From NCBI GenBank assembly GCA_030668025.1, contig DAOUUT010000046.1:1-16463 (forward strand): 16,463 bases of DNA, read 5' to 3'. The position numbers were made by a program, and so were the translations under genes. Below are positions 1 through 7,490 of this stretch, one piece after another (position 1 is the first letter of the stretch; every line of letters starts with the position of its first letter). The notes beneath the pieces were generated by a model, which did not search any database, was not told the DNA's origin, and was given only the letters and a program-made list of their open reading frames with translations. This stretch comes from Promethearchaeota archaeon. GTDB taxonomy: Archaea > Asgardarchaeota > Lokiarchaeia > Sigynarchaeales > SOKP01.

Positions 1-2
1 TA

Positions 3-32
3 ATCGAAGGAAATTCTGCTGAAGAATTATAG
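3..32 (+). CDS. Possible 3' tail of an upstream gene (partial)
   Basis: One frame entering from the left edge reads IEGNSAEEL and stops at a TAG at 30-32. This looks like a natural soluble C-terminus, and it lies about 30 nt before the CotH gene on the same strand. Nine residues cannot be identified, and the other forward frames also close nearby (TAA at 1-3, TGA at 20-22). The call is only a guess that a gene ends here. Confidence 0.2.
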   Translation: MEGNSAEEL

Positions 33-60
33 TAGATTTAATATAAAATGTGAGGTTTTG

Positions 61-1335
61 TTGAATAAAATTAATAAATCCCCCAAAAATGGAAAAAGGA
101 GAGATTTTTTACTTTTTTCTATTTTCTTTTTAATCATAACTTCAACTTTAGTTATCATTCAGTTTAATAGCACACCAGAGAAAGAGACTGAGAAAGAGAC
201 TTCAGAATTGCCTGAAATATATATAATGTATGATCAAAAAATAAAAAGTGAATATTATATACCAGCAGTCGTAGAATTGAATAAATGCATTTTCTTATCC
301 AATATAAAGTATAGGGGAAGAACAAGTGTTGTACTTCCCAAGAAAAGTTATCGATTAGAACTAAAAAGTAGACACTCTTTATATGGAATGAGGATAGATG
401 ATGATTGGCAGTTATTTGGAAATTATTATGATCATACACGAATGAGAACTAAGTTAGCTTTTGATTTATGGCGTAGTCTCTTTCCATCAAATCCTACAGC
501 AATCCTACCTGAATCTAAATTTGTAAAATTGTTTATTAATAAAGAATTCCAAGGACTTTTTTTACTTGCAGAAAGAACAGATAGAAGGTTATTTGGGCTT
601 GATGATGCTCAAAACAATTTAAATACCAGTCTACTCCTTCAAACTCCAAGTCACCATTATAATTTTGATATAATAGTACATTGGGAGCAAAACTATCCTA
701 ATGAGGAAGATGGAATTTATATTGCTGATCAGATAATTGAGGATTTGGTAAGTTTTATGAAAAATACCTCCAATGTGGAATTTTTTAATGAAACTACGGG
801 GATTTTTTCAAAATTTGATAAAAAGAATTTAATAGATTTCTATCTTTTAAACTTCTTTATTTTGCATAAGGATTTTTGGAGTAAAAATTATTTTCTTATA
901 CGAAATTCTATACCGAGTAAATTTTTTTTAATTCCATGGGATTTTGACGGTTCATTTGGGCAATTGGGTTGGAAAAAGTACGATTCGAATTCAATAGATT
1001 ATTTTGGTGGAAGGAATTTATTATTTTTGCGATTATTCCATAATAGGGAATTTATGCAAGAAGTAAAGATTCGTTGGGCCGAATTAAGAGCCGATTTATG
1101 GACAAAAGAATATATTTTTGATTTAATTACAAAAATGTATAGTCAAATTCAGAACGTATTAGAAATCGATCTTGAAATGTGGAAACCCATAACTGTTGAA
1201 GGAGATATTCAACCTATATGGCCAGACCAATATCTTTATAGTAATGATGAATTTGATTTGAATGAAGCAGTTCAATTTCTCTACGATTGGATCGAAGAAC
1301 GCTTACAATTTTGTGATTTATATTTTAGACTATAA
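61..1335 (+). CDS. Membrane-anchored CotH-family (spore coat H-like) protein kinase
   Basis: This is a CotH-family protein of about 424 aa. In bacteria and fungi, members are atypical secreted kinases that phosphorylate Ser on outer-layer proteins. Visible family blocks are RGRTSVVLPKKSYRLELK near the start of the domain, then WQLFGNYYDHTRMRTKLAFD, LAERTDR, LHKDFWSKNYFL and IPWDFDGSFG around residue 291. The last block carries the acidic pair expected to hold metal. Basic residues KRR precede a hydrophobic stretch (about residues 15-35), so the kinase domain is probably anchored to and outside the membrane. The GAGGT at 52-56 favours the TTG at 61; a TTG at 58 is also possible. No CotH substrate is visible nearby, and the substrate in an archaeon is unknown. 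The family call is confident, but activity is inferred from conserved motifs. Confidence 0.82.
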   Translation: MNKINKSPKNGKRRDFLLFSIFFLIITSTLVIIQFNSTPEKETEKETSELPEIYIMYDQKIKSEYYIPAVVELNKCIFLSNIKYRGRTSVVLPKKSYRLELKSRHSLYGMRIDDDWQLFGNYYDHTRMRTKLAFDLWRSLFPSNPTAILPESKFVKLFINKEFQGLFLLAERTDRRLFGLDDAQNNLNTSLLLQTPSHHYNFDIIVHWEQNYPNEEDGIYIADQIIEDLVSFMKNTSNVEFFNETTGIFSKFDKKNLIDFYLLNFFILHKDFWSKNYFLIRNSIPSKFFLIPWDFDGSFGQLGWKKYDSNSIDYFGGRNLLFLRLFHNREFMQEVKIRWAELRADLWTKEYIFDLITKMYSQIQNVLEIDLEMWKPITVEGDIQPIWPDQYLYSNDEFDLNEAVQFLYDWIEERLQFCDLYFRL

Positions 1336-1567
1336 ATCAAAATTTTATACAAATTTAATTTTGTTTAATTTTAAAAGAAATTTCGAGGAACACTGTGAGA
1401 AGCATCTGTGGATTTTTTTAAATGAAAGGGAATTAAAACTAATCTCAACTTATAATTCTCTTAAAAAAAATCTAATAATTATATTATTAACGATGTTTCA
1501 AGATCATCATTAAAAGAAAAAGAAAAATCATTATGAAAAGTTAACTACTTTAATGTTACACAAAAAA

Positions 1568-1576
1568 TTTAAAATA
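1568..1576 (+). promoter_or_regulatory. TATA-like box of LRR gene 1
   Basis: TTTAAAATA is centred about 27 nt before the ATG at 1599, and no Shine-Dalgarno lies between them. In archaea this spacing puts the transcription start at or next to the ATG, so the mRNA is probably leaderless. Confidence 0.4.
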
Positions 1577-1598
1577 CTAAACCAAATTTGGAAGATTG

Positions 1599-3098
1599 AT
1601 GGAATTATCTCCAAAATTAATTTATAAAAATTACAAGAACAAGAAGCTAAATAAAATTTCAGCGATAAATCAATTAATATCGATTATAGACAATAGTGAT
1701 AATTTAGATACAAGAATTGAAAGCATTAATACCCTATCTCAGATTGATGCTAAATCTAATGATGTTTTCAAACTATTAGAAAATTTACTCATTTCAGATT
1801 CTCATGAATCTATAAGATTCAATTCAATTAATGTCATAGAAAAGTTATTTTTGGATAATGCTCTTGAGCCAATGAGATGGGCTTTGAAACATGAAGAATC
1901 CTTAAAATGTTTGTTAGCAATCTCAACGATATTAGGAAAAATTGATACTCCTCAATCAAAATCTTTGTTAATTAATAAAATAAAAAAAATAAGAAATGAG
2001 AAAATAATTGAAAATTTAAGTCTCTTATTCAAAAAAAGAGATGTTAAAAGTTTCTCGAGTTTTGAACTTTCACGAATTATAGAAAATTATTTTATTGTTG
2101 CCGATTTGGAAAAAAGATTTGGTCAAATTAATTTTAAGGTAAAAGAGGGCCTGATTTTTGAATTAGATTTATCAGATGTTAGTAGTCACGTTTTTGGATG
2201 GACAATTTTGAACAAATTTCCCGATTTTATGGAATTTTTAACATCATTAGAAATTCTAGATTTAAAATTTAATAGACTTACTACGATACCTAAAACTATT
2301 GGCTTTTTATCTTCAATAATTTACTTAGATTTGAGTTATAATAAAATTAAATCAATTCCTCATTCTATTGGTTTATTAACGACCTTAAATCTGTTGAATT
2401 TAAGATATAATAAATTAAAAAGTTTACCACTTTCTATTGGCTCTTTAAAATCGTTAAAACATCTAGATTTAAGAGCTAATGAATTAACTTCTTTACCAAA
2501 AACAATAAGGAATATATCACAGTTAGAAGTCTTAGATTTACACGGAAACAATCTAAGCAAATTAAAAGGTTCTTTCAAGCGATTGAATTCTCTTAAGCAA
2601 TTAGATTTAGGATTGAACAATATAGAAAGACTTCCTAAATGGCTAAAGCCTCTTAAATCTCTTAGAAAATTGGGTTTGGGAGGAAATAAATTGACATCAC
2701 TTCCTTCTTGGCTTGGGTCGCTTCAATCATTAGAAATATTACAATTATTTGATAATAAGTTGATTGAACTTCCTGAATCAATTGGTAAAATTTCTACCCT
2801 TAAAGAATTAACTCTATGGAATAATAATTTAACATCTTTACCTAAGTCGATTAGCTCGTTAATTAATTTAAAAATTTTAAATTTAAGTTGGAATCGTTTT
2901 GAAATTTTACCCGATTTTTTGGGTTCTCTTAAATCTCTTGAAATATTGAGTTTATGGGGGAATAAATTGAAAAAACTTCCCAAATCTCTTGAGAATCTTA
3001 AATCATTGAAAATTCTAGATTTAAACTTTAATAATATTGAAGAAACACCCGATTTTTTGGGTAAATTAGAAAAAAATGGATTAATAATTTATAAATAG
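1599..3098 (+). CDS. HEAT-like N-terminal domain plus 12 leucine-rich repeats (LRR protein 1)
   Basis: This is a cytosolic-looking protein of about 499 aa with no signal peptide or membrane segment. Residues 1-130 are helical, with HEAT/armadillo-like pairs (key stretches FKLLENLLISDS, ALEPMRWALKHEES). A short conserved element follows (SFELSRIIENYF, about 155-166). From about residue 205 there are 12 leucine-rich repeats of 23 residues each, pattern LxxLxxLxLxxNxLxxLPxxIGx, ending in a cap LEKNGLIIYK. LRR arrays are protein-binding scaffolds and the partner is unknown. The N-terminal half matches the genes at 3112 and 9950, so this is one of three paralogues. It lies 13 nt upstream of the second, probably in one transcript. 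The ATG at 1599 is preferred over the TTG at 1596 because the paralogue at 9950 also begins with MEL. The architecture is clear, but the function is not recognised. Confidence 0.85.
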   Translation: MELSPKLIYKNYKNKKLNKISAINQLISIIDNSDNLDTRIESINTLSQIDAKSNDVFKLLENLLISDSHESIRFNSINVIEKLFLDNALEPMRWALKHEESLKCLLAISTILGKIDTPQSKSLLINKIKKIRNEKIIENLSLLFKKRDVKSFSSFELSRIIENYFIVADLEKRFGQINFKVKEGLIFELDLSDVSSHVFGWTILNKFPDFMEFLTSLEILDLKFNRLTTIPKTIGFLSSIIYLDLSYNKIKSIPHSIGLLTTLNLLNLRYNKLKSLPLSIGSLKSLKHLDLRANELTSLPKTIRNISQLEVLDLHGNNLSKLKGSFKRLNSLKQLDLGLNNIERLPKWLKPLKSLRKLGLGGNKLTSLPSWLGSLQSLEILQLFDNKLIELPESIGKISTLKELTLWNNNLTSLPKSISSLINLKILNLSWNRFEILPDFLGSLKSLEILSLWGNKLKKLPKSLENLKSLKILDLNFNNIEETPDFLGKLEKNGLIIYK

Positions 3099-3100
3099 TT

Positions 3101-3105
3101 GAGGG
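3101..3105 (+). promoter_or_regulatory. Shine-Dalgarno-like site deciding the start of LRR gene 2
   Basis: GAGGG follows the LRR1 stop codon and sits 6 nt before an ATT at 3112. No ATG, GTG or TTG exists in this frame until 3400, so the site supports ATT as the initiation codon. Confidence 0.4.
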
Positions 3106-3111
3106 ATTTAC

Positions 3112-4494
3112 ATTACGAGACGCACACCGACTAAGATATTTGACGAATTTAACAAAAAAATAATAGATGTATTATCGGCAGTTAAACAATTCATCGCATT
3201 AATAGAAAATAGTATAAAAGTTAAAGACCGCTACGAAAGCCTTCAATTTTTAAGAATTATTGGAGATAATTTTGAAAATACAGGCGTAAAGAAGGAGGAA
3301 ATTTTTAGTTTCTTTGAAAATTTACTTATTTCGGACTCAGATGAAAAAATCAGAAACGAATCTGCCCTTATTTTACGGCATAATTTTAAAGATAATGCTT
3401 TGAACCCACTAAGATGGGCCCTTCATCACGAAGAATCTCAAACTTGTTTGTACACAATTTTTGATTCATTAATATCTATAATTTACAACTTAGAAAAAAG
3501 AAATGAACGCATTACAAAACTAATCTTGATTCACGAGATAAAACAAGTCGATGATAAAGATTTTAAAATTGGCTTTGAAACTTTGAGTCTTGCCAAGGGG
3601 GCGAAACCATTTACTCGTATGGAATTAGCTGACATTTTAATTAATTATTTTACATTGATTTACTTGAAAAAGACTTATTGGAGATTGAAGTATACTATTG
3701 ACCGATGTAAAATTGTGGAATTAGATTTTATATTTAAAGGGTTAACAAAATTTCCTATCGCTATAAAATACCTTAAAACTCTTAAAAAGCTTACTCTAAG
3801 ATACAATCAAATAATAGAAATTCCAGAGTGGATTAACTCTTTAAATTCGTTAGAATATCTTAATTTAAATGTAAATAATATAAATAAACTTCCCGATAAT
3901 ATAGGTTTGCTTTCAAAACTTAAAGAATTATTACTTTGGAAGAATGAACTTCAAGAGCTTCCAACTTCAATTTGTTCTTTAAAATTATTAGAGCATTTAA
4001 ATTTAAGATTAAACCAACTTACACTATTGCCTAATGACTTTGGAAACTTAATAAACCTTAAAACTATAAATCTTCACGATAATAAATTAACTTATTTTCC
4101 AGAATCACTATCATCTCTAAAATATTTAGTAGCGTTGAATTTAAGTTGGAATTTATTAACTACTCTCCCTACCTCAATTAATCACCTACTATCATTAAAA
4201 TCGTTAGATCTTGAAAGAAATGAATTAACAAATATTCCATCCTCAATAGGCTTCCTTGCTTCATTAGAAATCCTAAATTTAGCCGATAATAAATTAGAAA
4301 CGATCCCTGAAACAATTGGAAATTTAAAAAACTTAAAAAGTTTAAACCTATCTAGGAACAAACTAACTGTACTTCCAGAATCAATCTCATCTCTTGGTCT
4401 TTTAGAAGAATTATATTTAGGAGAAAATAATTTTGTAACTTTTCCCTCTTTTTTAAAGAAATTAGAGGAAAGGGGGCTCCAGATTTATATTTAA
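3112..4494 (+). CDS. HEAT-like/LRR protein 2, probable ATT start
   Basis: Translated from the ATT at 3112 this is a 460-aa paralogue of LRR protein 1. The first canonical start in frame is the TTG at 3400, but the frame is open back to the TGA at 3100-3102. The upstream codons encode the conserved family N-terminus: TPTKIFDEF matches SPKLIYKNY and NPQTIFEEY of the paralogues, followed by EIFSFFENLLISDSDEKIR. A TTG start would delete most of the HEAT-like domain. After the element FTRMELADILINYFT come one degenerate and ten regular 23-residue LRRs and the cap LEERGLQIYI. It is in tandem with LRR1 (13-nt gap) and shares short identical DNA with it, for example AATTTAAGTTGGAAT at 2880 and 4138, consistent with duplication. 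Alternatives to an ATT start are a lost ATG, a sequencing error, or a genuinely shortened protein. The binding partner is unknown. Confidence 0.75.
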   Translation: MTRRTPTKIFDEFNKKIIDVLSAVKQFIALIENSIKVKDRYESLQFLRIIGDNFENTGVKKEEIFSFFENLLISDSDEKIRNESALILRHNFKDNALNPLRWALHHEESQTCLYTIFDSLISIIYNLEKRNERITKLILIHEIKQVDDKDFKIGFETLSLAKGAKPFTRMELADILINYFTLIYLKKTYWRLKYTIDRCKIVELDFIFKGLTKFPIAIKYLKTLKKLTLRYNQIIEIPEWINSLNSLEYLNLNVNNINKLPDNIGLLSKLKELLLWKNELQELPTSICSLKLLEHLNLRLNQLTLLPNDFGNLINLKTINLHDNKLTYFPESLSSLKYLVALNLSWNLLTTLPTSINHLLSLKSLDLERNELTNIPSSIGFLASLEILNLADNKLETIPETIGNLKNLKSLNLSRNKLTVLPESISSLGLLEELYLGENNFVTFPSFLKKLEERGLQIYI

Positions 4495-4517
4495 AATAAA
4501 GGCTTTTTTTCTTTATT
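4495..4517. terminator. Hairpin/T-tract between convergent LRR2 and ligase genes
   Basis: AATAAAG (4495-4501) and CTTTATT (4511-4517) form a 7-bp stem around a loop containing seven T residues (4504-4510). It lies directly after the LRR2 stop and overlaps the ligase stop, so it could end the rightward transcript. A T-tract alone is also a common archaeal termination signal. Confidence 0.45.
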
Positions 4518-6267
4518 GAGATTGATATAACTCTTCAATTTCATCTACTGTAGTTACATCTTTTTGAGACTTTTCTGGTCGAAACCGTAGAAAAACTGGA
4601 AATCTCAAGGAGAATCCTAAAGAAGTTTTATCGCTAATAGTAATTTCATCTCCCATAATTTCGATCACTACTTCCGGTTGAAACCAGTGATCTGGTTTAT
4701 CGTTACATATTACATTGTTTGGTTTTTTAGCTACTTCGTACTGTATCATTTCTTTCATTAATTTTTCTAATATTTCATCTGTCCAACCTGAAGAAACACG
4801 AGTAAACGCTTTGAAAGTATCGTCTTCAGGATCGTAAACCGCTAAGATATAAGCGCTATAAACTCCCTTTCTACGACCTCTTCCATATATTCCTCCTATA
4901 ATTACGCAATCTATGGTATCGCTTAGTTTTCCCCCTTCTAAACCCTTTAATTTAATCCAGAGAAAACCACGATTTCCTGCTTGATATGTAGACTCTTCTT
5001 TAACAGATTTTGCAATAATTCCTTCCGTTCCATTGTTTCTTGCTTCATTAAAAAAATCTAATAATTCTTCTGTCGTATTTATTAAAACGGATTTAACTAA
5101 ATGTATTTCATCCCTTTCCTTCACAATTTCTTCTAATTTTTTACGTCGTTCAAGGAATGGTTTTTCTATATAGGATTCGTCTTCAAGTTTTAGCAAATCA
5201 AATAAAAATAAGCTGACAGGAACTTCTTTTAAAACATCTTTGATATCGTATTTTCTCCTTCTTTTACTTAAAACCTGAAATGGAAGCATTTTTTCGTAAA
5301 ATGCATCCATAGCAACAATTTCACCTTCAATAATAGCGTTATTTACTTTCAAATTTTCCCGTATAATTTGACAAACATCTGGATACTGATCAGATATCTC
5401 AAGTAATCGTCGTGAAAAAAGCAAAACATTATCACCTTGTTTGTGAACCTGTAATCTCTCTCCATCTAATTTATATTCTGCTATTAAAGGTGAACCTGTC
5501 TTTTCAATAATTTCAGCATAAGGAACCCGAGAGGCAAGCATACTTCGAATTGGAACACCATAACTGATATCAATCTTTTTTACTTCTTCTATACCCTTTT
5601 CCGCTAAAATTACTGTAATATCTCCCAAATCAGGATGCAAATTATAGGCTTTTTCGATAAATTCTCTATTCTTTTTAATGCCAGTAAATCCTAAAGCTAA
5701 CCCATCAATAATAGTTAAAGTTGATACACCTACTCTTAGAGTTGATGTAATTATGCGTAATAGATATTTAGTCTCTAAAGGAGAACTTTTACTCATTAAA
5801 TCTCTTAAAATTCTTAGTTTCGACTCCTGCGATCCTGCTCCTTCACTTAAGGCAATTTTTTGTAAAGCAGAATATAATTCAGAAATCTCTAATAAAGATT
5901 CCAATTCACTGATTTTATCTTCAAAATCAAATATATATTTTTGCTCTTTCTTTTTTGTTAATACTAATTCAGCAGTAGCCCCAATATCTCCACTTTTTAT
6001 TAGAACTTCTTTTATTTTTTTTTTTTCGATAGAAGAATGTAAAGATAGAGCCTCAATTATCATTTTTTCTGCAAGACCGATTTTTGGAAATTGTTTCATA
6101 TTCGAAACTAATTGACCTTGCAATAAATAGATTATTTTATCTAAATCCTTAAGGTTATTATTCTTTTTTATATTTACAAAAAATATTGACAAGATATCGA
6201 TCATTTCGAGCCTTTTTGGGGTGGACTCTAAATCCGAAAATAAAACTGCTAATGTTTTGAATTTCAT
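4513..6267 (-). CDS. lig: ATP-dependent DNA ligase (archaeal LigI type)
   Basis: This 584-aa protein seals nicks in duplex DNA during replication and repair, through a lysyl-AMP intermediate. The N-terminal DNA-binding domain (about 1-240) starts with the archaeal pattern MKFKTLAVLFSDLESTPKR and has IIYLLQGQL. The nucleotidyltransferase motifs are complete: motif I EYKLDGER with nucleophile Lys266, motif III EGEIVAMD (314-321), IIIa LFLFDLLK (about 353-360), IV EGIIAK (415-420), V WIKLK (437-441). Motif VI in the OB domain is SLRFPVFLRFRPEK (553-566). Length is normal for archaeal replicative ligases. The ATG at 6267 has no Shine-Dalgarno. A TTAAAAAA stretch about 25 nt upstream suggests a leaderless message. 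It is 124 nt downstream of the gelsolin-like gene on the same strand, with a T-tract between, so it is probably transcribed separately. Confidence 0.96.
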   Translation of the reverse strand: MKFKTLAVLFSDLESTPKRLEMIDILSIFFVNIKKNNNLKDLDKIIYLLQGQLVSNMKQFPKIGLAEKMIIEALSLHSSIEKKKIKEVLIKSGDIGATAELVLTKKKEQKYIFDFEDKISELESLLEISELYSALQKIALSEGAGSQESKLRILRDLMSKSSPLETKYLLRIITSTLRVGVSTLTIIDGLALGFTGIKKNREFIEKAYNLHPDLGDITVILAEKGIEEVKKIDISYGVPIRSMLASRVPYAEIIEKTGSPLIAEYKLDGERLQVHKQGDNVLLFSRRLLEISDQYPDVCQIIRENLKVNNAIIEGEIVAMDAFYEKMLPFQVLSKRRRKYDIKDVLKEVPVSLFLFDLLKLEDESYIEKPFLERRKKLEEIVKERDEIHLVKSVLINTTEELLDFFNEARNNGTEGIIAKSVKEESTYQAGNRGFLWIKLKGLEGGKLSDTIDCVIIGGIYGRGRRKGVYSAYILAVYDPEDDTFKAFTRVSSGWTDEILEKLMKEMIQYEVAKKPNNVICNDKPDHWFQPEVVIEIMGDEITISDKTSLGFSLRFPVFLRFRPEKSQKDVTTVDEIEELYQSQ

Positions 6268-6372
6268 AATTTTTTATAATTATTTTTTTTAAAATAATAA
6301 ATATGACACTAAGAATCGAAACTCTTATTCTTAATAATAATGAAAATAGCTTAAAATTTAAATTCAAATATA

Positions 6373-6391
6373 TAAAAAAATAGAAAAAAAA
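6373..6391 (-). terminator. T-tract after the gelsolin-like gene
   Basis: On the minus strand the stop codon at 6394-6392 is followed at once by two long T runs (the plus strand shows AAAAAAA and AAAAAAAA around a TAG). Oligo-T of this kind is the usual intrinsic signal for archaeal RNA polymerase. Confidence 0.45.
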
Positions 6392-7198
6392 TTATATTAG
6401 CTTTGAAAGATTTACAAATTTCCGCTGAATTTCAGTTTTAATGTTCGTAGAAATGCCTGAAAAAGAATTTACCGAAAATTTAATCTTACCTTCGACAATT
6501 GAGAATTCACATATTCTTCCATCCATGTGCTCGACGGAATAATTTTTACCTTCTTTTATTGAAATCCAAATATCATCGTAATGATCTAAAATTCCTACCA
6601 ACACAAATCCTATTTTACCTTGGATGGAAAGATCTAACACAGGTTTAGAAGCAACTTTGGGTTCTGGTGTAGAAACTTTTGTAGATGGCTTTTCTGTTGG
6701 TTTGCTGTCTAAAACAGGATCTGGTTTATCGTCATATTCAGAAGCAAATTTCATTTCTGGTTTTACAACTTTAGGTTTTTCTTCTTCGATTACTGGTTGG
6801 GGTTTAGATAATACTTTTACAGTAGTTTCTACAATATTTTTTAATTCAAAGGTTATAACAAAATTATCTAATTCCTTGAACTTCCTATTTAATAAAGTTT
6901 GAAGCTCATCATTTAATTCATCGTTTTCAGGAACCCTACCAATTTTCCTTTGATCAACTTCTTTTAAATCTTTAGTATCTCTCCCGATTATACTTTTACC
7001 GACAGTAAATCCATGCCCTCTTAGTGACTGTGCTTGTCTAAGCGCAGTTCTTCTTGAAACCAAACCTTGTTTTGCCCCATACCATAAAAAAAGAGAGGAA
7101 GTTCCCTCATCTAAGATGATAATATTGCTTTCAGCTGTGAGACTGTCTTTATTCCATTTAATGGGCTCACTTACTCCGCCTTCTAAAACTTGAAACAT
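6392..7198 (-). CDS. Protein with a gelsolin-like N-terminal domain and a second C-terminal domain
   Basis: This is a 268-aa soluble protein in three parts. Residues 1-130 contain SNIIILDEGTSSLFLWYGAK, then SRRTALRQAQSLRGHGFTVG. This follows the gelsolin/ADF pattern of a buried ILD strand, a turn, LFxWxG, then a long helix with spaced Ala residues. Residues about 132-182 are a Pro/Lys/Glu-rich, probably disordered linker. Residues about 183-268 form a compact alpha/beta domain (GKIGFVLVGILDHYDD to the C-terminus) that I do not recognise. Asgard archaea are known to encode gelsolin-domain actin regulators, so a cytoskeletal role is possible, but no actin gene is in view. The match is by motif reading only. 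It could be another small alpha/beta domain such as a longin or roadblock relative. The ATG at 7198 lies about 30 nt downstream of TTATAAAAG and has no Shine-Dalgarno, so the leader is very short. Confidence 0.5.
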   Translation of the reverse strand: MFQVLEGGVSEPIKWNKDSLTAESNIIILDEGTSSLFLWYGAKQGLVSRRTALRQAQSLRGHGFTVGKSIIGRDTKDLKEVDQRKIGRVPENDELNDELQTLLNRKFKELDNFVITFELKNIVETTVKVLSKPQPVIEEEKPKVVKPEMKFASEYDDKPDPVLDSKPTEKPSTKVSTPEPKVASKPVLDLSIQGKIGFVLVGILDHYDDIWISIKEGKNYSVEHMDGRICEFSIVEGKIKFSVNSFSGISTNIKTEIQRKFVNLSKLI

Positions 7199-7227
7199 AA
7201 TAGCAAACTGAATCTTTAATCACTTTC

Positions 7228-7237
7228 TTTTATAAAT
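7228..7237 (-). promoter_or_regulatory. TATA-like box of the gelsolin-like gene
   Basis: On the minus strand TTTATAAAAG lies about 30-40 nt before the ATG at 7198. This predicts a leader of only a few nucleotides. The element is in the divergent spacer shared with hisC. Confidence 0.4.
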
Positions 7238-7421
7238 AATATTTATAAAATTAATAGATTTAATCAATTTAAAATTGAGTATTTTGACTTGCTTTTATAA
7301 TATAGTATAAATTTCGTATAAAAAAATAAACTTAACAATAATAGTTGAATTCGAAGGGCAGCAAGTCTCTAAAAAATCAGTGAATGCGAGGTTAAAAGAC
7401 AAAAAATAAATGTTATAACAT

Positions 7422-7434
7422 AGTATATAAAATA
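7422..7434 (+). promoter_or_regulatory. TATA box of hisC
   Basis: AGTATATAAAATA lies about 60 nt before the hisC ATG, predicting a leader of roughly 35-40 nt. That leader contains AGGTAATC at 7480-7487, one mismatch from the full anti-16S complement AGGTGATC, 3 nt before the ATG. Confidence 0.5.
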
Positions 7435-7490
7435 TTAAATTAATAAGAAATTGCGACCAAATAGTCTATTTTAAAAAAAAGGTAATCGAG

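Larger units (their letters stand above)
7199..7490. other. Divergent spacer with an unexplained higher-GC island
   Basis: The 292-nt spacer separates the leftward gelsolin-like gene from rightward hisC and holds both promoters. Between about 7344 and 7409 the base composition is noticeably less AT-rich. One plus frame there is open from 7311 to a TAA at about 7407-7409 and reads IVEFEGQQVSKK, continuing with a basic tail. It has no ATG/GTG/TTG except an internal GTG. It may be a gene remnant, a short peptide or a regulatory RNA. No C/D-box or tRNA fold was found in it. Confidence 0.3.

Noticed and set aside
1262..1513. 83-codon plus-strand frame overlapping the CotH end
   Set aside because: About 30% overlaps CotH in another frame. 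The rest is Phe/Ile/Asn/Lys-rich as expected of random AT-rich DNA, with no motif and no Shine-Dalgarno. A stretch around 1384-1416 is less AT-rich but I see no gene in it.
2360..2983. Minus-strand frames of 86 codons in the LRR1 array
   Set aside because: They are shadows generated by the 69-nt repeat periodicity.
1599..4494. CRISPR or other DNA repeat array
   Set aside because: The periodicity is 69 nt in frame and encodes LRRs; there are no constant repeats separated by unique spacers.
3400..4494. LRR gene 2 starting at the TTG at 3400
   Set aside because: The preceding in-frame codons encode family-conserved sequence up to 3112, and no Shine-Dalgarno precedes the TTG.
5678..6115. 145-codon plus-strand frame inside the DNA ligase
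   Set aside because: It is antisense to a fully conserved ligase with every motif intact; its Ser/Ile-rich translation mirrors the ligase.
6624..6902. 92-codon plus-strand frame opposite the gelsolin-like gene
   Set aside because: It lies antisense to the Pro/Lys linker, and its Gly/Ser/Phe composition is the reverse complement of that linker.
7344..7409. C/D-box guide RNA in the hisC spacer
   Set aside because: No RTGATGA box paired with a CTGA box at the right spacing on either strand.
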